From Acetivibrio cellulolyticus CD2 (lineage in GTDB: Bacteria > Bacillota > Clostridia > Acetivibrionales > Acetivibrionaceae): a DNA stretch of 64,000 nucleotides. Numbering within the stretch: the first letter of the stretch is position 1; each line of letters opens with the position of its first letter. Location: contig NZ_JH556653.1 in NCBI RefSeq assembly GCF_000179595.2, positions 1,967,028 to 2,031,027 on the forward strand. Direction: 5' to 3'. Below the pieces are notes generated by a model that was not told the DNA's origin, made no database searches, and saw nothing but the letters and a program-made list of their open reading frames with translations. Shown here piece by piece: positions 18,324-27,453 of the stretch. Made by a program: the position numbers and the translations under genes.

Positions 18324-18818
18324 ATGGATTGGATAACTTATTTATTTAACGGTAATTTTCTGGCATTGGCTGGTGCAGCATTAGCTGTAATTTTATCAGG
18401 AATTGGTTCGGCAAAAGGTGTAGGACTTGTTGGTGAAGCTGCTGCCGGTCTCGTAACTGAAGAGCCAAAGAGGTTTGGCCAAGCCCTGCTTTTACAGGCC
18501 CTTCCGGGAACACAAGGCATATATGGGTTGCTTACAGCTTTCGTTATTTTAAACAAAATAGGTATAGTTGGCGGTAACTATGTTGAACTGTCAACACAAC
18601 AAGGTTTCCTTTTCCTTGCTGCTGCACTTCCAATAGCCTTTGTAGGCTTGTTTTCAGGTATGGCTCAAGGTAGAGCTGCTGCTGCAGGTGTTGGCATTAT
18701 TGCAAAGAGACCTGAAGAACTTGCAAAAGGCATTATGTTTGCAGCTATGGTTGAAACATATGCAGTTTTGGCATTGCTTGCATCAATATTGATGGTATCA
18801 GGAATTAAATTACAATAA
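18324..18818 (+). CDS. ntpK: V-type ATPase rotor subunit K, Na+-type
   Basis: A 164-aa, four-helix proteolipid, a duplicated two-helix hairpin that forms the rotor ring. It carries LQALPGTQGIYG and FSGMAQGRAAAAG, and MVETYA with E144 as the ion-carrying carboxylate. L60, T63, Q64, Y67, Q115 and E144 match the Na+ ligands of Enterococcus hirae NtpK (L61, T64, Q65, Y68, Q110, E139), so Na+ specificity is predicted. GGAGG lies 8 nt before the ATG. Confidence 0.95.
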   Translation: MDWITYLFNGNFLALAGAALAVILSGIGSAKGVGLVGEAAAGLVTEEPKRFGQALLLQALPGTQGIYGLLTAFVILNKIGIVGGNYVELSTQQGFLFLAAALPIAFVGLFSGMAQGRAAAAGVGIIAKRPEELAKGIMFAAMVETYAVLALLASILMVSGIKLQ

Positions 18819-18833
18819 GGGAGTGTCCCAAAA

Positions 18834-19430
18834 ATGTCAGGAGCTGAAAAGATAAAAGACAAAATCCTTGAGGACGCCCGCCTTCAGGCTGAAGCAAACA
18901 TAAAAATTGCTGAGGAAGAAGCAGAAAATATTATTAGAGCTGCCTCAACGGACGCTGAAACTAAAAGAAAGCAAATAATAGAAAAAGCAGAACTCGAAGC
19001 TGTTGAAGTCAGGAAAAGACTTATTGCAGTTGCTGAACTGGAAGCAAGAAAGCAAAAACTCAAGGCAAAACAGGAAGTTGTAGACGAAGCCTTTGATATG
19101 GCATTAACAAGGCTTATCAATCTGCCTGATATCGAGTACCAAAGCATTCTTGGCGAAATGATTTTAAATTCTGTAGAAACCGGAATCGAAGAAGTACTTC
19201 TTTCTTCAAAGGATAAGCTTAGACTTCCTTCCGGGTTTATAGATGATGTAAATAAAAAGCTTGTACAAAGAGGATTGATTGGAAATCTACATATTTCAGA
19301 TGAAACACGAAATATAAGTGGTGGATTTATTTTAAAATCGGGTGATGTAGAAATCAATAATTCCTTTGAAGCAATAATTAGAATGAAACGTGATGATATA
19401 GAAGCAGAAGTTTTTAAAGCTCTGTTTTAG
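18834..19430 (+). CDS. ntpE: V-type ATPase peripheral stalk subunit E
   Basis: A 198-aa protein. Residues 1-95 are a long amphipathic helix (ILEDARLQAEANIKIAEEEA...), residues 100-198 a globular domain with ISGGFILKSGDVEINNSFEA, the conserved C-terminal signature of subunit E. It links the catalytic head to subunit I together with the small H-like subunit. The ATG at 18834 is 15 bp after the K stop. Confidence 0.93.
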   Translation: MSGAEKIKDKILEDARLQAEANIKIAEEEAENIIRAASTDAETKRKQIIEKAELEAVEVRKRLIAVAELEARKQKLKAKQEVVDEAFDMALTRLINLPDIEYQSILGEMILNSVETGIEEVLLSSKDKLRLPSGFIDDVNKKLVQRGLIGNLHISDETRNISGGFILKSGDVEINNSFEAIIRMKRDDIEAEVFKALF

Positions 19431-19469
19431 TAAGCCAACTTATTATTTCTGGAAAGGAGGGAATTTGAT

Positions 19470-20486
19470 TTGTCAAAGGATAATAAAAGTGATACTCAAT
19501 ATGCCTATTCAGTTTCGAGAATACGAGCTATTGAAAGAAAACTTTTAGATAAAGGTAAACTTGACAGGATGGTCGAAGCAAAATCACCGGAAGAAGCATT
19601 AAAAGTACTGCTGGAAGCCGAATACGGCAATTCTATGTCAGAAACGGTAAGTATATATGAATACGAAAATCTGCTTTCTGATGAGTATAAAAAAATTTAT
19701 AACCTGTTAAAGGAAATTGCCCCTGAGCCAAATGTTTTTGATTTATTCCTGCTCTCTAACGACTACCATAATATAAAGGTAATTTTGAAGGCTGAATTTT
19801 CAGGACAGAATGATATCAGCATTCTTATAGAATCAGGTTCCATTCCGTCAAACAAGCTTAAAACCATGATAATGGATAGAAACATGGCTAATATGCCAGC
19901 TATCATGAAAAGTGCTGTAGAAGAATGCATAGAGACGTATAACAAAACACTTGACCCGCAGGTCATAGATATAATACTTGACAAGGCCAGCTTTAAGCAT
20001 ATGAAGGAGACTTCCATAAAATCCGGAAATAAATACATCAAGGACCTTGTAACATTATTAATTGACCTTGCCAATATAAAGGTTTACCTGAGAGTTAAGA
20101 CCCTGGGAAAGAGTTGGGACTTTCTCCAGAAGGTCCTCATTCCGGAGGGTAATATAAATATCAAGTTATTTATTGAAAATCTGGATAACCCGCTGGACAA
20201 TTTTATTGATGCCTTGCAGTTTACTTCGTTAGGTTCATTTCTACAAGAAGGTATTGAGAATTTTAAAATAACAGGGAGTCTTACAAAATTTGAAAAACTA
20301 TCTGACAATTTTATAATAGCTTACGTAAAAAAAGCCAAATACGTATCCTTAGGCATGGAACCACTTGTTGGATACTTGATGGCTAAGGAAATGGAAATTA
20401 AGAATGCCAGAATTGTAATGGTTGGTAAGATTAACAATATTTCTAATGAAGTAATTAAGGAGAGGCTGAGAGAAGCTTATGTATAA
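19470..20486 (+). CDS. ntpC: V-type ATPase subunit C (d-like)
   Basis: A 338-aa helical, funnel-shaped subunit that connects the central axle to the K ring. Recognisable by YAYSVSRIRAIERKLLD at the N-terminus, LFLLSNDYHNIKVILKAEF and the C-terminal EPLVGYLMAKEMEIKNARIV. The start is TTG behind AAAGGAGGG. The 3' end overlaps the F gene by 8 bp, so translation is coupled. Confidence 0.93.
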   Translation: MSKDNKSDTQYAYSVSRIRAIERKLLDKGKLDRMVEAKSPEEALKVLLEAEYGNSMSETVSIYEYENLLSDEYKKIYNLLKEIAPEPNVFDLFLLSNDYHNIKVILKAEFSGQNDISILIESGSIPSNKLKTMIMDRNMANMPAIMKSAVEECIETYNKTLDPQVIDIILDKASFKHMKETSIKSGNKYIKDLVTLLIDLANIKVYLRVKTLGKSWDFLQKVLIPEGNINIKLFIENLDNPLDNFIDALQFTSLGSFLQEGIENFKITGSLTKFEKLSDNFIIAYVKKAKYVSLGMEPLVGYLMAKEMEIKNARIVMVGKINNISNEVIKERLREAYV

Positions 20487-20799
20487 GATCGGAGTTATCG
20501 GCGATAAGGATAGTATTCTTGGGTTCAAAGCGGTCGGTATGTCTGTATTTCCTGTAACTACTCCTTCTCAGGCGCAGGAGGTTTTGGAAAAAATTGCAGA
20601 GGAACAATTTGCAGTTATATATGTAACCGAGCATGTCGCCAGGGATATTGTACAAACAATAGAGAAATACAATGAAAGAAGGTTTCCTGCAATAATACCT
20701 ATTCCAGGCAATCAGGGTTCTCTGGGAATAGGTATGAGCGGTGTTAAAAAGAGCGTGGAACGAGCAGTTGGTGCAGATATTCTATTCAGAGATGAATAG
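20479..20799 (+). CDS. ntpF: V-type ATPase subunit F
   Basis: A 106-aa alpha/beta protein (IGVIGDKDSILGFKAVGM; FAVIYVTEHVA; PAIIPIPGNQG; SVERAVGADILF), the standard central-axle subunit F that pairs with D and modulates ATP hydrolysis. The ATG lies within the end of ntpC. Confidence 0.94.
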   Translation: MYKIGVIGDKDSILGFKAVGMSVFPVTTPSQAQEVLEKIAEEQFAVIYVTEHVARDIVQTIEKYNERRFPAIIPIPGNQGSLGIGMSGVKKSVERAVGADILFRDE

Positions 20800-20857
20800 G
20801 TCTTTTCTCTTCGCCTTACTACACTTGATAAATTTTTGTTGAAAGAAGGGATATAGT

Positions 20858-22630
20858 TTGAGTCAGGGAACGATAGTAAAAGTCTCCGGGCCTTTGGTTA
20901 TAGCGGAAGGCATGAGAGACTGCAATATGTTTGATGTGGTTCGCGTCAGCGATCACCGCTTGATTGGTGAAATAATTGAAATGCATGGTGATAAAGCATC
21001 AATTCAGGTATATGAAGAAACTGCTGGCCTTGGCCCCGGTGAACCCGTAGTATCAACCGGAGCTCCATTGAGTGTTGAACTTGGGCCCGGTCTTATAGAA
21101 ACGATATTCGATGGTATACAAAGACCTCTTGTTACAATCAGAGAAATGGTTGGGAGTAACATAACAAGAGGAATTGATGTAACTTCGCTTGATAGAAAAA
21201 AGAAATGGAAATTTGAACCTACCGTTCAAGTAGGTTTAAAAGTTACTGCTGGAGATATTATCGGTAAAGTTCAGGAAACAGTAGTTGTTGAGCATAAAAT
21301 AATGATTCCCTGGGGTGTAAGCGGTGTTATCACCGAAATAACCGGTGGCGATTTTACTGTTGAAGACACTGTGGCAAAAGTAAAAAAAGATAATGGTGAA
21401 ATAGTCAATATACAGATGATGCAAAAATGGCCGGTGCGTAAAGGAAGGCCCTACAAGGAAAAACTTGCTCCACAAGAACCTCTTGTAACTGGACAAAGGG
21501 TTATAGATACTCTCTTTCCCCTGGCTAAAGGTGGAGTTGCAGCTGTACCAGGACCCTTTGGAAGCGGTAAAACAGTTGTACAACACCAGCTTGCAAAATG
21601 GGCAGATGCTGAAATCGTTGTCTACATAGGCTGCGGTGAACGTGGTAATGAAATGACAGACGTTTTAATGGAATTTCCAGAGTTAAAGGACCCAAGAACA
21701 GGCGAATCCTTAATGAAGAGAACAGTTCTTATAGCTAATACTTCAGACATGCCTGTTGCCGCACGAGAGGCATCTATTTATACAGGAATTACTATTGCTG
21801 AATACTTCAGAGACATGGGATACAGTGTTGCCCTCATGGCAGACTCAACTTCCAGATGGGCGGAAGCTTTAAGGGAAATGTCCGGCCGTCTTGAAGAAAT
21901 GCCGGGTGAAGAAGGTTATCCAGCTTACCTTGGATCAAGGCTTTCACAGTTCTATGAAAGAGCGGGTAGAGTTATAAGTCTTGGAACTAATGGTAGAGAA
22001 GGAGCGCTGACAGCGATCGGAGCGGTTTCTCCTCCAGGAGGTGACATATCAGAGCCTGTTACACAGGCAACTCTTAGAATAGTAAAGGTTTTCTGGGGAT
22101 TGGATGCCAGCCTCGCTTACAGACGTCATTTCCCTGCTATCAACTGGCTGCTTAGCTATTCGCTGTATCTTGACAGGCTAGATAAATGGATAAACGAAAA
22201 CATAGCAAGGGATTGGAACGGTCTCAGATCAGATGCAATGAGACTTTTGCAGGAAGAATCCGAACTAGAGGAAATTGTAAGACTGGTTGGTGTTGATGCC
22301 CTCTCCCCTAGCGACAGACTAACCCTTGAAGCTGCAAAGTCAATACGTGAAGACTATCTTCACCAAAACGCCTTTCACGATGTAGATACCTATACATCCC
22401 TGAACAAGCAGCACAGAATGCTAAAACTAATAATGGGATTTTATTATAAAGGGAAGAAAGCAATTGAGGCAGGTGCTTCAATTAAAGATCTTTTCGAACT
22501 TCCTGTAAGAGAAAGAATAGGCAGATCAAAATATACTCCCGAAGAGCAGGTCAATACCGTATTTTATGATATTGAGACTCAGCTCAATGACCAGATCAAT
22601 GCACTCACATCAAAGGAGGTGGCAAAATAA
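20858..22630 (+). CDS. ntpA: V-type ATPase catalytic subunit A
   Basis: A 590-aa catalytic subunit. The P-loop [11 protein letters not shown] is at 232-242, followed by [13 protein letters not shown] with the catalytic glutamate, [20 protein letters not shown] and the [13 protein letters not shown] stretch. Residues ~115-190 are the A-type non-homologous insert that distinguishes it from F1 beta. The start is TTG (20858) behind GAAAGAAGGG. The stop TAA shares one base with the ntpB ATG. Confidence 0.97.
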   Translation: MSQGTIVKVSGPLVIAEGMRDCNMFDVVRVSDHRLIGEIIEMHGDKASIQVYEETAGLGPGEPVVSTGAPLSVELGPGLIETIFDGIQRPLVTIREMVGSNITRGIDVTSLDRKKKWKFEPTVQVGLKVTAGDIIGKVQETVVVEHKIMIPWGVSGVITEITGGDFTVEDTVAKVKKDNGEIVNIQMMQKWPVRKGRPYKEKLAPQEPLVTGQRVIDTLFPLAKGGVAAVPGPFGSGKTVVQHQLAKWADAEIVVYIGCGERGNEMTDVLMEFPELKDPRTGESLMKRTVLIANTSDMPVAAREASIYTGITIAEYFRDMGYSVALMADSTSRWAEALREMSGRLEEMPGEEGYPAYLGSRLSQFYERAGRVISLGTNGREGALTAIGAVSPPGGDISEPVTQATLRIVKVFWGLDASLAYRRHFPAINWLLSYSLYLDRLDKWINENIARDWNGLRSDAMRLLQEESELEEIVRLVGVDALSPSDRLTLEAAKSIREDYLHQNAFHDVDTYTSLNKQHRMLKLIMGFYYKGKKAIEAGASIKDLFELPVRERIGRSKYTPEEQVNTVFYDIETQLNDQINALTSKEVAK

Positions 22631-24015
22631 TGCTTAAAGAGTACAAAACCATATCTGAAGTAGCCGGTCCTTTAATGCTGATAAAGCAAGTTGAAGGCGT
22701 TAAATATGGAGAACTCGGTGAAATAGAACTCTCAAATGGTGAAGTAAGACGTTGCAGAGTACTGGAGGTTAATGGCAACAATGCACTTGTGCAACTATTT
22801 GAAAGTTCTGCAGGTATAAACGTTGCAGAAAGTAAAGTAAGGTTTTTAGGCAGAGGCTTGGAGCTTCCAGTTTCTATAGATATGCTCGGCAGAGTATTCA
22901 GTGGTCTTGGAAGACCTGTTGACGGAGGACCAAATGTTATTCCTGATACAAGGCTTGATATGAACGGTATTCCAATGAACCCTGCCGCTAGGAATTATCC
23001 TTCAGAGTTTATTCAGACAGGAGTTTCTGCAATAGACGGACTCAATACCCTTGTCCGCGGACAAAAGCTGCCAATATTCTCCGGTTCAGGTTTGCCTCAT
23101 GCACAGCTTGCTGCTCAGATAGCTAGACAGGCTAAAGTTCTTGGAACTGACAGTAAATTTGCTGTTGTGTTCGCTGCTATAGGTATTACATTTGAAGAGG
23201 CAGACTTCTTTATATCAGACTTTAAGCGTACGGGTGCCATTGACCGTACCGTACTTTTTATAAATCTGGCAAACGACCCTGCTATTGAACGTATAGCAAC
23301 ACCCCGTATGGCTCTAACAGCTGCGGAATATCTTGCATTTGAAAAGGATATGCATGTACTTGTTATACTTACAGATATAACAAACTATGCAGAAGCACTC
23401 CGTGAGGTGTCTGCAGCAAGAAAAGAAGTTCCCGGTAGAAGAGGCTATCCCGGTTATCTTTATACCGACCTTGCCACTCTGTATGAAAGAGCGGGTAGAA
23501 AAGTATCAAAAGATGGCAGTATTACATTAATACCTATTCTGACAATGCCTGAGGATGATAAAACACATCCAATCCCTGACCTTACAGGTTACATTACGGA
23601 AGGTCAGATTATTTTAGGCAGGGAACTTCACAGAAAAGCAATAACGCCTCCGATAGATGTTCTCCCTTCCCTGTCACGTCTTAAAGACAAGGGAATAGGA
23701 AAAGGCAAAACAAGAGAGGACCATGCTGATACAATGAATCAGCTTTTTGCAGCGTATGCAAGAGGGAAGGAAGCAAAAGAACTTGCTGTAATATTAGGTG
23801 ACGCCGCACTTACTGACGTTGATAAGCTGTATGCTAAATTTGCTGACGCTTTTGAAAAACAATATGTATCCCAGGGTTTTGAAGAAGACAGAACTATACA
23901 TCAAACCCTTGATATCGGCTGGAAGCTTCTTTCCATACTACCGAGAAGCGAGCTTAAGCGTATAAGGGATGAGTATCTTGATAAGTACCTGCCTAAGGAT
24001 GCAGAAAATAAGTAA
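22630..24015 (+). CDS. ntpB: V-type ATPase regulatory subunit B
   Basis: A 461-aa non-catalytic nucleotide-interface subunit. It has [20 protein letters not shown] where the A subunit has its P-loop, so the P-loop lysine/threonine pair is absent as expected. [18 protein letters not shown] and the [13 protein letters not shown] motif are diagnostic. AAGGAGG lies 11 nt before the ATG, within the end of ntpA. Confidence 0.97.
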   Translation: MLKEYKTISEVAGPLMLIKQVEGVKYGELGEIELSNGEVRRCRVLEVNGNNALVQLFESSAGINVAESKVRFLGRGLELPVSIDMLGRVFSGLGRPVDGGPNVIPDTRLDMNGIPMNPAARNYPSEFIQTGVSAIDGLNTLVRGQKLPIFSGSGLPHAQLAAQIARQAKVLGTDSKFAVVFAAIGITFEEADFFISDFKRTGAIDRTVLFINLANDPAIERIATPRMALTAAEYLAFEKDMHVLVILTDITNYAEALREVSAARKEVPGRRGYPGYLYTDLATLYERAGRKVSKDGSITLIPILTMPEDDKTHPIPDLTGYITEGQIILGRELHRKAITPPIDVLPSLSRLKDKGIGKGKTREDHADTMNQLFAAYARGKEAKELAVILGDAALTDVDKLYAKFADAFEKQYVSQGFEEDRTIHQTLDIGWKLLSILPRSELKRIRDEYLDKYLPKDAENK

Positions 24016-24049
24016 TCAGTGCCTTTAATTATAAAAGGAGAGAATTGTT

Positions 24050-24706
24050 ATGGCAGTTATGCGAGTTAATCCAACCAGAATGGAGCTCACTCGTCTTAAG
24101 AAAAGATTGAAGGTTGCCCGGAGAGGGCATAAACTTTTAAAGGATAAAAGAGACGAGTTAATGAAAAAATTCCTTGAACTGGTCAGAAAAAACAAGGAGC
24201 TTCGTGAAAAGGTTGAGGAAATGTTGATGACAGTGCACCAAAACTTTCTTATAGCCAGAGCTGTTATGTCTTCAGAAAGTCTTGAGGCTGCACTTATGTT
24301 TCCAAAACAGAGTATTTCTCTTGAAGTATCTACAAAAAATATAATGAGCGTTGATGTTCCCGTACTTGAATACAAGACTTCAAGCCCGGATGACACTGAT
24401 ATATATCCTTACGGTTTCGCGGCAACATCTGCTGAATTAGATGGTGCAATCGGAACACTTTCAGAGGTTCTTCCATATATTCTTGAACTTGCTCAAATGG
24501 AAAAATCGGCACAGCTGCTTGCTGAGGAAATTGAAAAAACCCGAAGAAGGGTTAATGCCTTGGAATATGTAATGATTCCTCAACTCACTGAAACCATTAA
24601 GTACATTACGATGAAGCTGGATGAAAATGAAAGAGGCAATCTGACAAGACTTATGAAGGTCAAGGACCTGATGATCGAGCAGGCAAAAAGATCAATGAAT
24701 GAATAG
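24050..24706 (+). CDS. ntpD: V-type ATPase central axle subunit D
   Basis: A 218-aa protein starting [20 protein letters not shown], the conserved subunit D N-terminus, and ending in a second long helix ([20 protein letters not shown]), which together form the antiparallel coiled-coil rotor axle. AAAGGAG precedes the ATG. Last gene of the operon, followed by a hairpin. Confidence 0.95.
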   Translation: MAVMRVNPTRMELTRLKKRLKVARRGHKLLKDKRDELMKKFLELVRKNKELREKVEEMLMTVHQNFLIARAVMSSESLEAALMFPKQSISLEVSTKNIMSVDVPVLEYKTSSPDDTDIYPYGFAATSAELDGAIGTLSEVLPYILELAQMEKSAQLLAEEIEKTRRRVNALEYVMIPQLTETIKYITMKLDENERGNLTRLMKVKDLMIEQAKRSMNE

Positions 24707-24707
24707 C

Positions 24708-24750
24708 ATAAATGGAGAGCGGATTATATTAAAATTCGCTCTCCATTTAT
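24708..24750. terminator. hairpin terminator between the ATPase operon and the histidine kinase gene
   Basis: A perfect 14-bp stem ATAAATGGAGAGCG / CGCTCTCCATTTAT, only 2 bp past the ntpD stop. There is no strong T-run on either strand, so termination efficiency is uncertain; position between convergent genes favours a shared terminator. Confidence 0.6.
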
Positions 24751-24784
24751 ACTTAAGTCATTTCTCATTATGTTTATTTTTCAA

Positions 24785-27220
24785 CTAAAAGTATATATCA
24801 GAAAATTCTATTGCTGCCGCATGTGTAATTCCGTTACCTATTTTGTCTTTTGATTTCTTGGTACTCTTAATTTTTGATTTTATAACCGGGAGTGTCACAG
24901 CAAAAGTACTTCCTACACCAACTTCACTTTCTAATGAAATTGAACCGCCTAAAGCGGATACTATCCACTTGACCAATGACAAGCCAATACCCGTGCCTTC
25001 TGTCAGTCTTGTCAGAGATGTATCTACCTTCACAAAATGTTCAAAAATACATTCATGTTTTTCAATTGGTATACCTAATCCTTCATCCCTCACAGTTAGT
25101 ACAAAATATTGACCTTTGAAGGTGATATTAACATATATTGATTTCCCGGAAGGAGTATATTTTATTGCATTTGATAAAAGGTTTAACAATATCCGTTCAT
25201 ATTTTTCTTCATCTATTGCAAGAACTTTACTTTCCAAATCAGAGTCAAATTGAAGATAAACACCTTTTTGCATTGAAATAGGTTGTATAAACTTAATTAT
25301 TTCACCGGTCATAGAAATAATATCAACGTCCTGACGTACAAGTTGTATATGGCCTTCCCTGTATTTGCTCATATCAATTAAGTTATTTACCAGCTTTAGC
25401 TGCCTATAATAATTTGTATGGATTCTCTTTAAATGTTTTTTTACATTTTCGGACAGTTCACTTTCATACAAACTGTAAATTGTCTGAATTGCAGCATTGA
25501 TAACCGTTAAAGGGGTTTTGAACTCATGACTGATGGTTGTCAAAAATTCATCCTTAATCTTAATTGCGTTTTCTAGTGCTTCCTTCTCCCTTCTCTCAGC
25601 TACAATCAAAGCTTCCTGCTTATCTCTCATATCCTTTTCAAATTTTATATGTGTACTGATATTCCTGCATACAACAACACCTAAACTAAAGTTTCCCTTT
25701 TCATCAAATATTGGTGTTCCACTAACTCCAACATAAATATCTTTTTGTTTTGCCTTTATACTCAAAACTTTGTCTATAACTCGCTGCCCATCTCTCACTA
25801 AAAAAACAGGTGTATCTTCCAAAGCAATTTCACTGCCGTCAAAATTGTAATATTTCATATTATTAACTATATCGTAAAAGTTACTTTCCAAGTATGCTTC
25901 AAAATTGTGAGCGGACTGATTTTTTAATATGCACTTGTAATCTTTATCAAATATGAATATTGCATCGGACATATTATTAATTATTGCCTCAAGCTGCATA
26001 TCTTGTTTTTGAATCTTTTCCTTACTTTGAACCAGTTCAGTTACATCCTGTATATAAAGTACCGCTGATTCTACATTACCATTCTCATCAAATATTGGCC
26101 TGGCACAGCCAACTGTGTTTATGGTATTTTCAGGTGTTTTAACAGTAACAAATAAATTCTTTACAGTTTCTCCCCTAAGTGCTTTAGAAGATGGCAAGTT
26201 ATCGCTCGACATCTCTCTGCTTTCAGAATCATAGTATTTTATATCCCCTTTGTTTCTGTAATCCGCGTAGTCATATATATACTTCCTTACCTCACCGTTT
26301 GCAATATGTACTCTGTTATCTTTACTTAATACAAATACACCATTTGCCGTATTATGCAAAATAGCTTCAAGCTTCTTATTTTGCTCAATGATGAGTTTAT
26401 TCTGCTCTTCTATTTTCTGGCGGTTTAATACTCTCTCCGTTACCTCCGTTGCATTTTCAACAAAGTATTTTATTTTCCCACCTTCATATATAGGTATAAT
26501 GCATGAATCCCAATAGGTTATACCCCGTTTATAGCCATCAAATCTAGACTCACGGATATTGCCTGCCTTACCTGTATTAAATACATCCTCCCAGATTTCC
26601 TCAGCCTTGCTCCCCTTATAACCGCTTATAATCTCATCAATTCTTTTGCCAATACAATTATCCATTTTATTAAAGGGTTCATCCAGAAAATTCAAATATG
26701 TCTCATTCGCTTTAATCAATCTATGATCGGCTGCTGAATAAAAAGCAACACCGGACATTTCTGTTAAGCCAAGAGCCTGCAAATATGGAAACTTTTCGTC
26801 AATTCTTGAATTTGGTACTTCATTAAGAAAGATTAATTTTTCATCACCAGTAATCTTTTGAATAATTCTTACTTCTCTTGGTTCAAGTTCCTTTGTAAAA
26901 ATCAAAGAGTTTTCCTGGCTTTTCATACACTCTAAAATATCTCTGTGAAGCCTTAAGAGATTATGGAGAATATGACTTATATCCATATTTAATATTTCAT
27001 TTTTTTCGAATTTAGTTAACTCAAGAAAAGCATCACCAAATTCAATAGCCTTATTATCAAATATCTTTATATAAGTCATACCTAAATGTTGTAAATTGTT
27101 CACACCATCAATCCCCCAATCGTTTAGGAATGCTGAAAATATAATTTCACGATCTAGCCTTATTTGTTCCAAATAGGCATAGGTTGCATAAGCGAGCAGT
27201 GTAACAAAACGACCAGCCAC
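24785..27220 (-). CDS. soluble multi-PAS sensor histidine kinase
   Basis: An 811-aa protein with no membrane segment. Residues 1-135 are a helical domain I do not recognise; three PAS-type regions follow (about 150-275, 285-400, 410-530), the first showing LTEMSGVAFYSAADHRLIKA. The HisKA box has H565 (TTISHEFKTPLTVINAA), and the HATPase domain shows NLLSNAIKYTPSG, DEGLGIP and GTGIGLSLVKWIV. It should sense a cytoplasmic signal and autophosphorylate. No response regulator is adjacent, so it is an orphan here. The frame opens at a GTG (27220) with no good ribosome site, so the start is uncertain. Confidence 0.88.
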   Translation of the reverse strand: MAGRFVTLLAYATYAYLEQIRLDREIIFSAFLNDWGIDGVNNLQHLGMTYIKIFDNKAIEFGDAFLELTKFEKNEILNMDISHILHNLLRLHRDILECMKSQENSLIFTKELEPREVRIIQKITGDEKLIFLNEVPNSRIDEKFPYLQALGLTEMSGVAFYSAADHRLIKANETYLNFLDEPFNKMDNCIGKRIDEIISGYKGSKAEEIWEDVFNTGKAGNIRESRFDGYKRGITYWDSCIIPIYEGGKIKYFVENATEVTERVLNRQKIEEQNKLIIEQNKKLEAILHNTANGVFVLSKDNRVHIANGEVRKYIYDYADYRNKGDIKYYDSESREMSSDNLPSSKALRGETVKNLFVTVKTPENTINTVGCARPIFDENGNVESAVLYIQDVTELVQSKEKIQKQDMQLEAIINNMSDAIFIFDKDYKCILKNQSAHNFEAYLESNFYDIVNNMKYYNFDGSEIALEDTPVFLVRDGQRVIDKVLSIKAKQKDIYVGVSGTPIFDEKGNFSLGVVVCRNISTHIKFEKDMRDKQEALIVAERREKEALENAIKIKDEFLTTISHEFKTPLTVINAAIQTIYSLYESELSENVKKHLKRIHTNYYRQLKLVNNLIDMSKYREGHIQLVRQDVDIISMTGEIIKFIQPISMQKGVYLQFDSDLESKVLAIDEEKYERILLNLLSNAIKYTPSGKSIYVNITFKGQYFVLTVRDEGLGIPIEKHECIFEHFVKVDTSLTRLTEGTGIGLSLVKWIVSALGGSISLESEVGVGSTFAVTLPVIKSKIKSTKKSKDKIGNGITHAAAIEFSDIYF

Positions 27221-27263
27221 ATGAATAATCTGAAGTAATATTTCAGCTATTTCTTAAGTGTAT

Positions 27264-27357
27264 TTTCTATAGTCAATTTTTCTAGCGTTGACATGTCATT
27301 ACATGTAAATTAATACCACAGTTTCTATAGTAATAACAAAAATGTTTACTAGCGTTG
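27264..27357. repeat. paired intergenic repeat motifs
   Basis: TTTCTATAG occurs at 27264-27272 and 27322-27330, and CTAGCGTTG at 27282-27290 and 27349-27357, in the same order. Two ACATGT palindromes (27291-27296, 27301-27306) lie between the copies. The internal spacing of the two copies differs (9 and 18 bp), so this is not a simple duplication. Confidence 0.6.
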
Positions 27358-27416
27358 TATATTATGTAAAAAAACGAAAATTCTCTAGAATCCTTACGAG
27401 AGAATTTTCGTTTTTA
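27323..27416 (+). ncRNA. possible short intergenic transcript
   Basis: A forward TTGACA (27288-27293) with a weak -10 TAATAC (27311-27316) at 17 bp is followed about 50 bp later by a strong hairpin plus T-run (27370-27415). No coding gene lies on this strand, so if used it would make an RNA of roughly 90 nt. Speculative. Confidence 0.2.
27370..27415 (-). terminator. Rho-independent terminator (bidirectional)
   Basis: A 17-bp stem (AAAAACGAAAATTCTCT, 27370-27386, with its complement at 27399-27415). On the reverse strand it ends in seven T residues, 39 bp beyond the stop of the cohesin/PA14 gene. The forward strand also has T-rich sequence after it. Confidence 0.88.
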
Positions 27417-27453
27417 TCAATTTTTATGTATTAAACTGTTTTATTTAAAGAAA

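Noticed and set aside
24785..27220. Histidine kinase as regulator of the V-type ATPase operon
   Set aside because: It is convergent with the operon and has no adjacent response regulator or shared site.
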